Shown here piece by piece: positions 39,951-49,712 of a DNA stretch of 64,000 bases (positions are counted from its first letter, which is position 1; each line of letters begins with the position of its first letter). The notes under the pieces are model-generated. The model was given only the letters and a program-made list of their open reading frames with translations. It made no database searches and was not told the DNA's origin. This stretch comes from Enterobacter sp. ENT03 (GTDB taxonomy: Bacteria > Pseudomonadota > Gammaproteobacteria > Enterobacterales > Enterobacteriaceae): positions 193,062 through 257,061 of the forward strand of contig NZ_JAHUXA010000003.1 of NCBI RefSeq assembly GCF_019218745.1, written 5' to 3'. The position numbers were made by a program, and so were the translations under genes.

Positions 39951-42071
39951 TTAAAAATCATACCCCACGGTTGCCACCACACTCCGCTCCGCCGCGTAGT
40001 AACAGTTATTCGTCCCGTAACAACCCGCCACGTACTCGCGATCCCCCAGGTTATTCGCATTCACCTGCACAAACGCCCCTTTCAGCGGCGCTGACCACTC
40101 GCCCAGATCCGCACGCACCGACGCATCAAACACCGTCGCTGACGGCAGACGCGACGAGTTAGCATCATCGGCCCACTGCTTGCCGATATAACGCACGCCC
40201 GCACCGACGCTCAGGCCGTAATCAAACTTATAGTTCGCCCAGAATGACGCCATCTGATCCGGCGTCAGCTGCGGCGTGTTGCCGGTATTGCCGTCCAGCG
40301 AATCCTTATACTTCAGGCGATTCCAGGTATAACCCGCAATGGTGCTCAGGCGCGGCGTTAACTGATTACGCGCTTCAAGTTCCACACCCTGGGAATGCAC
40401 TTTCCCGGCGGGCAAATAGGTCGCGGTGGCGATATTGATGTCGCGTGTGGCGACATCTTTCTGCGTCAGGTCGTACATCGCAATGCTGTACATATCCGAC
40501 GTGCCCGGCGGCTGGAATTTCAGACCCGCTTCATACTGCTCGGCGGTTGTCGGTTTCAGCAGCGTACCGTCTGGACCCGGCAGGGAGGCCGGGGTGATCG
40601 CCTGGCTGTAGCTCATGTACGGCGACAGGCCATTGTCGAAAGCATAAAGCAGCGAGGCTCGGCCGCTGATATGGTCATCCTGACGACGGTTCGAGGTGGA
40701 ATTTGAGTCGCTAACCTGTTCAGAGACGATGCGATCATAGCGACCAGAGAGATCCATATGCCAGCGATCCCACACCATTTCATCCTGCAAATAGACGCCG
40801 GTCTGGTAGTAGCGACGGTTATTGTCATCGTTATACGTCACGACGTGACCGTTCTGTGCGGTGTAACCGGTATACGGATCCAGCGGCGATGCGCTGCCGG
40901 CACCGGTCCACAGGTCGTTACGATAGCGATGGTATTCACCGCCGAGGGTCAGCGTGTGCGTCACATCGCCGGTATTAAAATCAGCCTGCACGCGGTTATC
41001 GGTAGACCACGCATCCAGCGAGCCACGGTTGCCGCTGTAGCCGCGCGCCAGCGTGTTGGTGTCATCGATCCAGCCCAGCTGATACACCTGATCCAGCGAC
41101 ACGTTCGCATGGGTGTAGCTGCCGCTGGAGTGTACCGACCAGACATCGTCGAACTGGTGATCGAACTCCAGGCTGTAAATCTGCTCCCGGCGGCGGTAAC
41201 CGTCATCGCTCTCGCCTTCGTTGGTACTGGTGGCGAGCTTGCGGCCATTATGCGCAAAACGGGTGCCGTCGAGGGGCAGGGAGCCGTGATAGCCGCCAGT
41301 CGGATCTTTTTGCAGATAGGCGCGTAACAGCAGGCTGGTATCGGAATCCGGCTGCCACAGCAGCGACGGGGAAATCGCGTAACGCTCTTCGCGAGTGTTG
41401 TCGTACTGGGTATCGCTGCTGCGGGTCATGCCGATGATGCGGAACGCCAGCTGCTCGTTGATCGCATCGGTGTAATCGAAGGCGCCGCCTTTGGTATTGT
41501 GCGTTCCGCCGCTAACCCGGAAATGTCCTTCCTGTTTAAACTGCGGGCGTTTCGAGGTGAGATTCACCAGACCGCCAGGCACACTCTGGCCATACAGCGC
41601 CGAGGCCGGGCCTTTCACCACGTCCACCCGCTCGATAAACCACGGATCGATCTGTAATACGCTGTGGCTGCCGCCATCACTCATCAGACGCATCCCGTCG
41701 AGGAACAGGTTATCCACGTCGCCGCCATGGAAACCGCGCAGTGAAATGGCGTCAAAGCGAGTGGCACCGCCGCCGAAACCGGCATAGACGCCTGGCGTGT
41801 AGGCCAGCGCCTGGGACACAGTCGCCACGCCCTGATCTTCCATCTGCTGACGGGTAACGACAGACACGGACTGACCGGTGGTGATCAGCGGCTGGTCGGT
41901 TTTCGTCGCACCGCGCGTAGTTTGCACGGTATAGCCTTCGGTCGGCGCCGTGGCTGACTGCGGGGCAGTGGCTGTTACCACCACGGTATCTTCGGCGAGT
42001 ACCGCATGAGGAAGTGCCAGCGCAAGGGCGCACAGCAAGGACGAACGTTTCAGGGATAATGTCGTGGTCAT
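39951..42071 (-). CDS. foxA: FoxA-like TonB-dependent ferrioxamine receptor
   Basis: A 706-residue outer-membrane siderophore receptor. The signal peptide ends near residue 26 (VLAED), the TonB box is DTVVVTA, a plug domain (about 55-165, with GFHGGDVDNLFLDGMRL and KGPASALYGQ) precedes the 22-strand barrel, and the last residue is Phe (VGYDF). Blocks such as TRQQM, LRGFHGGDV, QVDPWF-like QIDPWFIERVDV and RYIGKQWADDAN agree with Salmonella FoxA as I recall it, so ferrioxamine is the likely ligand. A Fur-type box lies upstream. E. coli has no such gene between ymgE and treA; repeats A and B bracket this region. Confidence 0.85.
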   Translation of the reverse strand: MTTTLSLKRSSLLCALALALPHAVLAEDTVVVTATAPQSATAPTEGYTVQTTRGATKTDQPLITTGQSVSVVTRQQMEDQGVATVSQALAYTPGVYAGFGGGATRFDAISLRGFHGGDVDNLFLDGMRLMSDGGSHSVLQIDPWFIERVDVVKGPASALYGQSVPGGLVNLTSKRPQFKQEGHFRVSGGTHNTKGGAFDYTDAINEQLAFRIIGMTRSSDTQYDNTREERYAISPSLLWQPDSDTSLLLRAYLQKDPTGGYHGSLPLDGTRFAHNGRKLATSTNEGESDDGYRRREQIYSLEFDHQFDDVWSVHSSGSYTHANVSLDQVYQLGWIDDTNTLARGYSGNRGSLDAWSTDNRVQADFNTGDVTHTLTLGGEYHRYRNDLWTGAGSASPLDPYTGYTAQNGHVVTYNDDNNRRYYQTGVYLQDEMVWDRWHMDLSGRYDRIVSEQVSDSNSTSNRRQDDHISGRASLLYAFDNGLSPYMSYSQAITPASLPGPDGTLLKPTTAEQYEAGLKFQPPGTSDMYSIAMYDLTQKDVATRDINIATATYLPAGKVHSQGVELEARNQLTPRLSTIAGYTWNRLKYKDSLDGNTGNTPQLTPDQMASFWANYKFDYGLSVGAGVRYIGKQWADDANSSRLPSATVFDASVRADLGEWSAPLKGAFVQVNANNLGDREYVAGCYGTNNCYYAAERSVVATVGYDF

Positions 42072-42148
42072 TCCGGGATCCTGAGTACCGTTGCGCGCGG
42101 GGCATCGGCCGCCGCCACAAACGGGAAATTTGTGTCAACAAATGTAAA

Positions 42149-42167
42149 AGGAATGCGAATTATTATC
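42149..42167 (-). promoter_or_regulatory. Fur box upstream of foxA
   Basis: On the minus strand GATAATAATTCGCATTCCT matches the 19-base Fur consensus at about 12 positions, with a perfect GATAAT first hexamer. It lies about 80 bases before foxA, which would make the receptor iron-repressed. Confidence 0.7.
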
Positions 42168-42237
42168 GTTTACGTTAGAAAATACAACGGAAAATCAGTG
42201 TGGGATTAATCGAGGGGAGAGCGAGGAGATTGCGCCA

Positions 42238-42263
42238 GGCCCGGCAAGCCTGCGCCGCCGGGC
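42238..42263. repeat. REP element
   Basis: GGCCCGGCAAGC then CTGCGCCGCCGGGC is an enterobacterial REP sequence, the same as one half of the BIME at 52758-52852. It lies between foxA and treA. Confidence 0.8.
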
Positions 42264-42288
42264 AATGTGTTGATTTCGCAGACTAAAA

Positions 42289-42312
42289 CCTGCTACCAAA
42301 TTTGGTAGCAGG
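42289..42312 (-). terminator. Terminator after treA
   Basis: A perfect 24-base palindrome (arm CCTGCTACCAAA) lies nine bases past the treA stop and is followed on the minus strand by TTTTAG. Confidence 0.75.
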
Positions 42313-42320
42313 CAACCCAC

Positions 42321-44090
<1,770 letters not shown>

Positions 44091-44221
44091 TAATTATTCT
44101 CCTTAGGGGGTGAACAGCGAAACCGCTGCAATCAACCTTGAGAAAACAGTAGACGAATATCGGGCGGGGTGCGTGGTGGATTTGGCTTTTTGCGCTTTGG
44201 GAGGCAAATTTTATTTAGGGG

Positions 44222-44916
44222 GGGAGGTTCCGTTTGGTGGAAGTTTTCCGTTCGGGGGAAGTGTTCCGTTCGGGGGGAAGTGTTCCGTTCGGTGGAATTG
44301 TTCCGTTCACTTTGGGTTTCGTGTCAGGCGTGACGCCGCTGACGGTGAACGTGCTAAGGGGGCCACCGCGGCCCCCTTAGCAATCCCCGCGGCCCCGCAA
44401 AGAAACCGGTGCTGCGCACTGCGCTCCCCTCCCGCCCGTCTGCCCGCGGTCGGCTCGATTCGGCCTCCTGCCTCATGTCGCCTCTGGCCGCCATCCATGG
44501 CGTCCAGCCCTCGTCATCCGGCCTCCGGCTCGCCGGTTTCAGCGGGGACTCAACCCCTCGCGTCATTACCGCGTTTTTTATATTGCGACTGAGTGGCTTT
44601 AGTTTTTTATGAACTTACAGGAACCTGGGAGTTGGGTTTATAAAAGAATCTGGAAGTTTGGGAGTCAGGCTGAAAATCGCTGAGGCGTTCACTTACGGCC
44701 GGGGCAGCCCGCATGGATGCGGGCTGAGGGCGCGAGTTGCAGGGACGCTGCATCGCGCCCGACCCGAAGCCGGAAGGGATAAGCCGAAGGCACCGCGCAG
44801 CGGCGATTTTCTTGCCGGAAGCCCGGGGGTGCAGGGGGCGGCGGCGACTGGCCGCCCCTTGCGCGCTCTGTGCGCCTGAACTCTGAGTTGTTCTCAGAAG
44901 CCAGTAAGAGCGCAAC
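44222..44916 (-). repeat. Long intergenic repeat, copy B (inverted)
   Basis: Copy B, in reverse orientation to A and C. Read on the minus strand it starts GTTGCGCTCTT at 44916, has the same conserved blocks, a diverged AT-rich centre (about 44565-44680), the 12-bp stem-loop at 44353-44381, and ends in about four and a half tandem 18-base units (GTTCCGTTCGGTGGAATT type on the plus strand, 44228-44310), more than in A or C. It lies between treA and the kinase-like gene. Frames open through it do not look like genes. The 130 bases from here to treA hold the treA promoter. Confidence 0.88.
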
Positions 44917-44985
44917 TTACCCCAGCACTCAACACCAGCACTTAACCATTGCATCCACAACAAAAACAAAGCATTAGCGCTAATT

Positions 44986-46347
44986 CTACCCCTGCGGATT
45001 AATCAGCCACGTACCCGGCGTGGCGATCACCAGCGACTGCGTATGCGACTGACTCCCGCTTTGCAGCGTAATATCATACTTACCCGCCGGGAGCTGAATA
45101 AACGCAAACCCGCTTGAGGCGGCGACCGCTTTCTGCGACTTGCCGTTCACCAGCAGTTGATCCGCATCGCTCATGCGAATATACACCCTGGCAATCAGCC
45201 CGCCCGCAGGCGTGGGTGTCACCGGTGTGGCGGTTGGCGTGGCGGTGGCCGTTGGGGTCGCATCCTGAACATCCGGCGACGCTCCGCGGAACAATAATGC
45301 CCCGACGATCACCCCGACCAGCACGCCCGCCGCGATTTGCAACGGGGTTTTGGCGCGCGCCCATAGCGGACTGGCCGCGGCTTTTTCGTCTTCCACCGGT
45401 ACCAGCATGGTGCCGGTCTTTTGCAGCCTGGCGAGCTCCGTGCTGCGACGGGTGGTGATTTCCGCCAGTGCCGCAAACTCTTCGATTGACTGTGGACGGG
45501 CTTCCGGTTTCAGCGCCAGCGCCTGATCCACCGCCCGTAACAGCGCCGGTGACCAGCCCGCTGGCGGGTTTTCCGTCAGCCGAATGCAATTGTCCTGAAT
45601 GCTGCGCGTCACGCTGGCGGGCGGCGCAACGCCTGCGATCAGCGTATAGAGTACGGCGCCCAGCGCGTAAATGTCGGTCCACGGCCCAATCTGGTTTTCC
45701 AGATCGCTGCTGTACTGCTCCAGCGGCGCATAGCCGGCGTGCAGCATGGTGGTATTAAGATCGCGCACCTCGTCACCCTGTGGACGCGAGACGCCAAAGG
45801 TCAGCAGCAGCGGAATGCCGTTGTCCTGGATCTGAATGCTTTTCGGCGATAAATCCCGGTGGATGACGCCTTCCGCATGCAGCGCCGCCAGCGCGCCGCA
45901 CAGCATCGGCAGGATGCGCCGCACCCACTCTTCGTCCAGCACGTCCGGCTGTTGCTGATGCAGTTCGGCCAGCGTGATGCCGCTGTAGTAACGCGTCACC
46001 GTGTAGGCGGTGTCGTTTTCCGTCCAGAAGCGCAGCACCTGCACCAGCTCCGGATAGTTAAACTTCGCCAGCCGACGGGCATCCTGAATAAAGGCGGTGA
46101 GGCCGGTGTTGTACGCCGGCTGATCCTGTTGGCTGCGCAACGCGAGGCTCATGTCGTCGCTGCGCACAACCATGGCGCGCGGCATATATTCGCGAATGAT
46201 AACGACGCGTTCCAGCTGATGATCCCACGCGCGATAGATGATTTCGCACGGCGTGGTCTGCAAAACGTCCTGTATTTCAAATTCGTCAAAACGATAACCC
46301 GGCGGCAGGGCGTCGGCTATCGCGGGAGTGTAATCGCTGGTTGTCAT
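44986..46347 (-). CDS. Kinase-like membrane protein, predicted pseudokinase
   Basis: A 453-residue protein with a Hanks-type kinase fold (about 20-295), one membrane helix (about 336-354), a Thr-Pro rich linker and a C-terminal extracytoplasmic PEGA-like domain (GGLIARVYIRMSDADQLLV on). Key catalytic features are changed: no Gly-rich loop (LQTTPCEIIY), Arg52 where the beta-3 Lys is expected (IIREYMP), HRD at 163-165 kept but LSPKS follows, so Asn becomes Ser170, and DFG reads TFG at 183-185. The APE-like YAPLEQY and WTDIYALG remain. It is probably inactive as a kinase and may be a sensor or scaffold. The start at 46347 is chosen by family form. It is last in a three-gene unit. Confidence 0.75.
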   Translation of the reverse strand: MTTSDYTPAIADALPPGYRFDEFEIQDVLQTTPCEIIYRAWDHQLERVVIIREYMPRAMVVRSDDMSLALRSQQDQPAYNTGLTAFIQDARRLAKFNYPELVQVLRFWTENDTAYTVTRYYSGITLAELHQQQPDVLDEEWVRRILPMLCGALAALHAEGVIHRDLSPKSIQIQDNGIPLLLTFGVSRPQGDEVRDLNTTMLHAGYAPLEQYSSDLENQIGPWTDIYALGAVLYTLIAGVAPPASVTRSIQDNCIRLTENPPAGWSPALLRAVDQALALKPEARPQSIEEFAALAEITTRRSTELARLQKTGTMLVPVEDEKAAASPLWARAKTPLQIAAGVLVGVIVGALLFRGASPDVQDATPTATATPTATPVTPTPAGGLIARVYIRMSDADQLLVNGKSQKAVAASSGFAFIQLPAGKYDITLQSGSQSHTQSLVIATPGTWLINPQG

Positions 46348-46378
46348 TGTGCGGCTTCTCTGTTGCAGACGGACATGA

Positions 46379-47335
46379 TCATTTTTGCGTGCGCCACGAG
46401 CCGGCGGCCGGATCGCGAAGTTGCGGATGCAAATTATCAATTAATAGCAGCGTCAGCGGCGTACCCGGCTCCAGCCATTCCGACCAGACCTTGCGCACCG
46501 CATTCAGGCGCGTCTGTAAGCGCGCTTCGTCCAGCGCCAGCTCACGGGAGACTTCGACCGCGACCGTGCCGTTGCTTTTCCAGCCGTTAATGTCCTGGCT
46601 GTAGGGCAGGATCATCCAGCTTTGCGGGGCCTGCTCGTTACTGACCACCATGCGCTCATTATTGACGCTGGTGATAAGCAGCGTATCGGCATTCACCGTA
46701 CTGCTTAATCCACTGACCGGGAAACCGTGCACGAAGGTCATCATCATGCGCTTATCGCCGTTGACGCCGCTTTGTACCATTTCGCTGCGGCCATTCAGCC
46801 AGCCGCCTTTCTCACATTGATCCTGCGCTTTGGCAGGAATAAACAGTGCCGAGGCATTGGCATCGCCGCGCCAGAAGGTGCGCAGGTGACAGCCGTCCTG
46901 GAGGGTAAATTCCAGCCACGGCGTGCGGTCAGCCGGGGCGGAAAGGGTGGCCTGCGCCGGTGCGCCTTGCGGCTCCAGCGTTTGCGGCGCGATGTCCAGC
47001 GCCCAGGCGCTCTCTTTACTGGCCGTGCCGGTCGCCAGCACGTGATCCTGGGGATCGACCAGTTGCCAGCTGATCTGCGTCAGCGTGCTGCACTGGCTTA
47101 ACAGCAGTTTGCCAAGGCGTGGCATAAAGTTACTGAGAATGAACGGGTTCTTGTCGCCCATCGTGGTAATACGCAGCGGGAGTTCAGCGGCGCACCAGCT
47201 TTGCGGGGAGTTATCCTTTATATCGTCTATCCAGACATCCAGCTTCTGAGAAGGGGATTGCACGATGCGATAATTCCCAGCTGACGCGGTAGTGGTTGCC
47301 AGTAGCAATGCCAGACCGGAGAGCCAGAGTTTCAT
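46379..47335 (-). CDS. Exported protein of unknown function in the kinase-like cassette
   Basis: A 318-residue protein with a clear signal peptide (KLWLSGLALLLATTTASAG, cleavage near residue 19) and no later membrane helix, so it is probably periplasmic. Four cysteines in the mature part (SWCAAEL, SQCST, DGCHL, DQCEK) could form two disulphides. I recognise no named domain. It lies 31 bases upstream of the kinase-like gene and 120 bases downstream of the lipoprotein gene, all on one strand, which suggests joint action at the envelope. Confidence 0.7.
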   Translation of the reverse strand: MKLWLSGLALLLATTTASAGNYRIVQSPSQKLDVWIDDIKDNSPQSWCAAELPLRITTMGDKNPFILSNFMPRLGKLLLSQCSTLTQISWQLVDPQDHVLATGTASKESAWALDIAPQTLEPQGAPAQATLSAPADRTPWLEFTLQDGCHLRTFWRGDANASALFIPAKAQDQCEKGGWLNGRSEMVQSGVNGDKRMMMTFVHGFPVSGLSSTVNADTLLITSVNNERMVVSNEQAPQSWMILPYSQDINGWKSNGTVAVEVSRELALDEARLQTRLNAVRKVWSEWLEPGTPLTLLLIDNLHPQLRDPAAGSWRTQK

Positions 47336-47455
47336 AAAAATCCTTGTTAGCCTGTGAAAAATGAAGTCGCGACTTCATCACCCTGGATATGTATTTTAGT
47401 TCAGAATTATCTTATGAAAAGAGGGAGCGACATTGCATCGCTCCCCGTAACAGAA

Positions 47456-47950
47456 TTAGTCGATGATCCAGGTACCGCTGTCGCCTTTCTGACAGGCTTT
47501 GCTGCTGTTATCCACCGCCACGCAGGTAGATTTTTTTGCCGCCCGTTTCGGACGTGGACGGTCACTTTTCAGCGCCTGCTCGTAACGTTCGCTAACCACC
47601 AGCGCCCGCTCGGGCACATAGCCCAGCAGTTGCGGATTGTCGGTGGTGCTGATCGCCAGCCACGACTGCTCGACAAAACCTAATACCACATAGGTTTCAC
47701 CGGTTTTCAATTCGCCCAATACCTTACCGCTGAAATCAGGTTTGCTTAAGATTGAGCCTGGGTACATCGCCCGATATTCATCGTTAACCGGATTAAATTC
47801 TTTAGGCGGGACCACAATATGACGGTGAGTCAGCGTTACACCATTTACCTGACTGGTCACGATGGTATCGTCGGTGATCTTCGGCGGCGGCGCTTTACAC
47901 CCTACAACGGTGCTGACCACTAAAAGGAGTAACAAGCTTCGCAAATTCAT
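47456..47950 (-). CDS. Lipoprotein with SH3-like domain
   Basis: A 164-residue lipoprotein: the signal peptide ends in VVGC (Cys near residue 18) and +2 is Lys. The middle (about 70-125, GSILSKPDFSGKVLGEL...LGFVEQSWLAIS) looks like a bacterial SH3 (SH3b) domain, which often binds peptidoglycan or peptides. A basic stretch (PRPKRAAKKS) precedes two C-terminal Cys. The start at 47950 gives a proper signal peptide. It is the first gene of the kinase-like cassette. Confidence 0.72.
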   Translation of the reverse strand: MNLRSLLLLLVVSTVVGCKAPPPKITDDTIVTSQVNGVTLTHRHIVVPPKEFNPVNDEYRAMYPGSILSKPDFSGKVLGELKTGETYVVLGFVEQSWLAISTTDNPQLLGYVPERALVVSERYEQALKSDRPRPKRAAKKSTCVAVDNSSKACQKGDSGTWIID

Positions 47951-48052
47951 CGTAACTTTCCCTGCTATAAAGTTGAACCCGACGTGAAATATGCCATGCC
48001 GCTGAGATAACCGGTGCACCGGCAAACCTGCCTGCGCAAAACGGTAAAGCAA

Positions 48053-48344
48053 TTAACATGGATTAGCATAATCGTTGTGATTTTACATTGACTGCTTAAC
48101 AATTCAATGGCGTTTGAAACGCCGTCGTACACAATGCTGAATAAAGCGCCATCGTGCATATGTATGAGATTAAGTTGATTCTTATCCCCAGCCGCGCTGG
48201 GGGTAATGTCCACGCAATTAATCTCATTGAGTAAAGGCTATATTGCGTTATTTCGCACGTCACAATCACCTAAAAAAGAGGATTTTTCTTAGGGTAAATC
48301 GCCGCATAAAAATATCATTCATTAGAAAGGATGAATAATCCTGT
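48053..48344. other. Non-coding region with nested inverted repeats
   Basis: No gene is seen. TGAGATTAA at 48165-48173 is repeated inverted at 48218-48226, and inside lies a 7-bp hairpin CCCCAGC-CGC-GCTGGGG at 48186-48202. The part next to 47950 must hold the promoter of the lipoprotein-kinase unit; the 600-base gap as a whole separates two divergent operons. Confidence 0.5.
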
Positions 48345-48379
48345 TGCACCGCTTTGCGGCATTGCCCCATTTTGGGTCG
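48345..48379 (+). promoter_or_regulatory. Two NtrC-like binding sites
   Basis: TGCACCGCTTTGCGGCA (48345-48361) and TGCCCCATTTTGGGTCG (48363-48379) each match the NtrC site TGCACTATTTTGGTGCA at about 12 of 17 positions. They lie 64-98 bases before the sigma-54 promoter, the usual distance for an enhancer. Confidence 0.55.
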
Positions 48380-48442
48380 CTATTTTTGCCCGTTGCCACG
48401 ACATCCTCCCCGCAAACCGCCCACGAAGCGTAACCGCAAAAC

Positions 48443-48459
48443 TGGCACAGCCCTTGCTT
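48443..48459 (+). promoter_or_regulatory. Sigma-54 promoter of the guanidine operon
   Basis: TGGCAC-AGCCC-TTGCTT has the exact GG-N10-GC spacing of RpoN promoters. Transcription would start near 48470, about 35 bases before the riboswitch. This suggests control by nitrogen limitation. Confidence 0.82.
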
Positions 48460-48504
48460 GGTATGAAGCAGAAGGCAGCGCATCAGACATCATTCTGTAA
48501 AAAA

Positions 48505-48634
48505 TAGCGGGCTAGGGTTCCGGTTCACCTCGGTGAATGCTGGTCCGAGAGCTGGCGACCTCAGCGAGGTTACACGGCGGGACAAAAACCCGGGAGACAG
48601 CAGCACCAGAAGGTGTCGCGCTGCTCCTGTTTTG
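48505..48634 (+). ncRNA. Guanidine-I (ykkC) riboswitch and expression platform
   Basis: The conserved ykkC blocks are all present in order: GCTAGGGTTCCGG (48511-48523), TGCTGGTCCGAGAGC (48538-48552), ACACGGCGGGACAAAAACCC (48572-48591) and GGGAGA. A stem built from CAGCA...CACC / GGTG...CTGCT (about 48597-48630) ends in TTTTG and can serve as a terminator that guanidinium would relieve. It stands 20 bases before the binding-protein gene. The family is established as a guanidinium sensor. Confidence 0.93.
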
Positions 48635-48653
48635 TCCAACCAGAGGTCGAACC

Positions 48654-49712
48654 ATGAAGACATTGCCACTGCTCCGCTCCCTCGTACTGTCACTCGTGAT
48701 GTTAACGAGCCTGCCCGCGCTTGCCGCCGTCAAAAAAGAATTCAACGTCTGCTGGACCATCTATGCCGGCTGGATGCCGTGGGGCACCATCGCCGGCGAT
48801 AAAATCATCGACAAATGGGCCAGTAAATACGGCATCAAAATCAACGTCGTGCAGCTTAACGACTACATCGAATCCATTAACCAGTACACCGCGGGCCAGT
48901 TTGATGGCTGCACCATGACCAACATGGACGCCCTGACCATTCCGGCCGCGGGCGGCGTCGATACCACGGCGCTGATCCTCGGCAGCTACTCCGAAGGCAA
49001 CGACGGCGTGGTGGTGAAAGGGGAAGGCAAGACCCTCGCGGATCTGAAAGGCATGAAGATCTATCTGCCGGAGCTGTCCGTTTCCCACTACCTGCTGGTG
49101 CGCGGCCTGGAAAAAGCCGGGCTTGCGGAACGCGATGTGACGGTGGTGAATACCTCCGATGCGGATATTGTCTCCGCGTTCAGCACGCCGGACGTGAAAG
49201 CGGCGGTGGCCTGGAACCCGCAGCTGTCGGTGATCAAAAGCACCCCCCAGGCGACTGAAGTCTTCAGCTCTGCGGCGGTACCGGGCGAACTGATCGATAT
49301 GATGGTGGTGAACACCGCCACCTTAAAAGACAACCCGGCGCTGGGCAAAGCCCTGACCGGTGCATGGTATGAAATGATGGGCCTGATGAAAGCCCAGGAC
49401 AGCAACGCGCTCAACGCCATGGCAGCGGCGTCCGGCACCGATCTGGCGGGCTACCAGGCGCAGCTCAAAACCACGCATCTGTTCTACACCCCGGCGGATA
49501 ACCTTGCCTTTACTACCTCAGCCGAACTGGCAAAAACCATGCAGCGCGTGGCGCAGTTCTCCTTCGACAAAGGTCTGCTGGGCGATGGGGCGCAGAGTGA
49601 AGATTTCATCGGGATGGCCTTCCCCGGCAACGTCACGCAGGGCGATGCCAGCAATATCAAGCTGCGCTTTGATGACAGCTTCGTGAAAATGGCCGCGGCC
49701 GGGACGCTCTGA
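48654..49712 (+). CDS. ABC transporter substrate-binding protein, probably for guanidine
   Basis: A 352-residue periplasmic binding protein of the taurine/nitrate/sulfonate (NMT1-like) group with a signal peptide ending in LPALAAVK (near residue 24). The mature protein shows WTIYAGWMPWG and two-lobe features. Being behind a guanidine riboswitch and before carboxyguanidine-processing genes, its ligand is most likely guanidinium; that is inference from context. Its stop overlaps the permease start (TGATG). Confidence 0.85.
   Translation: MKTLPLLRSLVLSLVMLTSLPALAAVKKEFNVCWTIYAGWMPWGTIAGDKIIDKWASKYGIKINVVQLNDYIESINQYTAGQFDGCTMTNMDALTIPAAGGVDTTALILGSYSEGNDGVVVKGEGKTLADLKGMKIYLPELSVSHYLLVRGLEKAGLAERDVTVVNTSDADIVSAFSTPDVKAAVAWNPQLSVIKSTPQATEVFSSAAVPGELIDMMVVNTATLKDNPALGKALTGAWYEMMGLMKAQDSNALNAMAAASGTDLAGYQAQLKTTHLFYTPADNLAFTTSAELAKTMQRVAQFSFDKGLLGDGAQSEDFIGMAFPGNVTQGDASNIKLRFDDSFVKMAAAGTL

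Noticed and set aside
40395-41327. Long plus-strand frames opposite foxA and opposite other genes such as ycgB, dsbB and pabB
   Set aside because: They are antisense shadows of well-supported genes with high GC third positions and no recognisable protein features.
42238-42312. Possible CRISPR or attachment site between foxA and treA
   Set aside because: The elements are one REP and one perfect palindrome that fits a treA terminator; there is no array of repeats and spacers.
44110-44592. A 160-codon plus-strand frame through repeat B
   Set aside because: It includes the tandem 18-base units read as Gly/Phe/Pro repeats and then repeat sequence; no counterpart of the same form exists in A or C.
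44986-47950. Calling the kinase-like cassette a type VI secretion regulatory module
   Set aside because: No secretion structural genes are in the window and the kinase motifs are degenerate; the likeness is too general for such a call.
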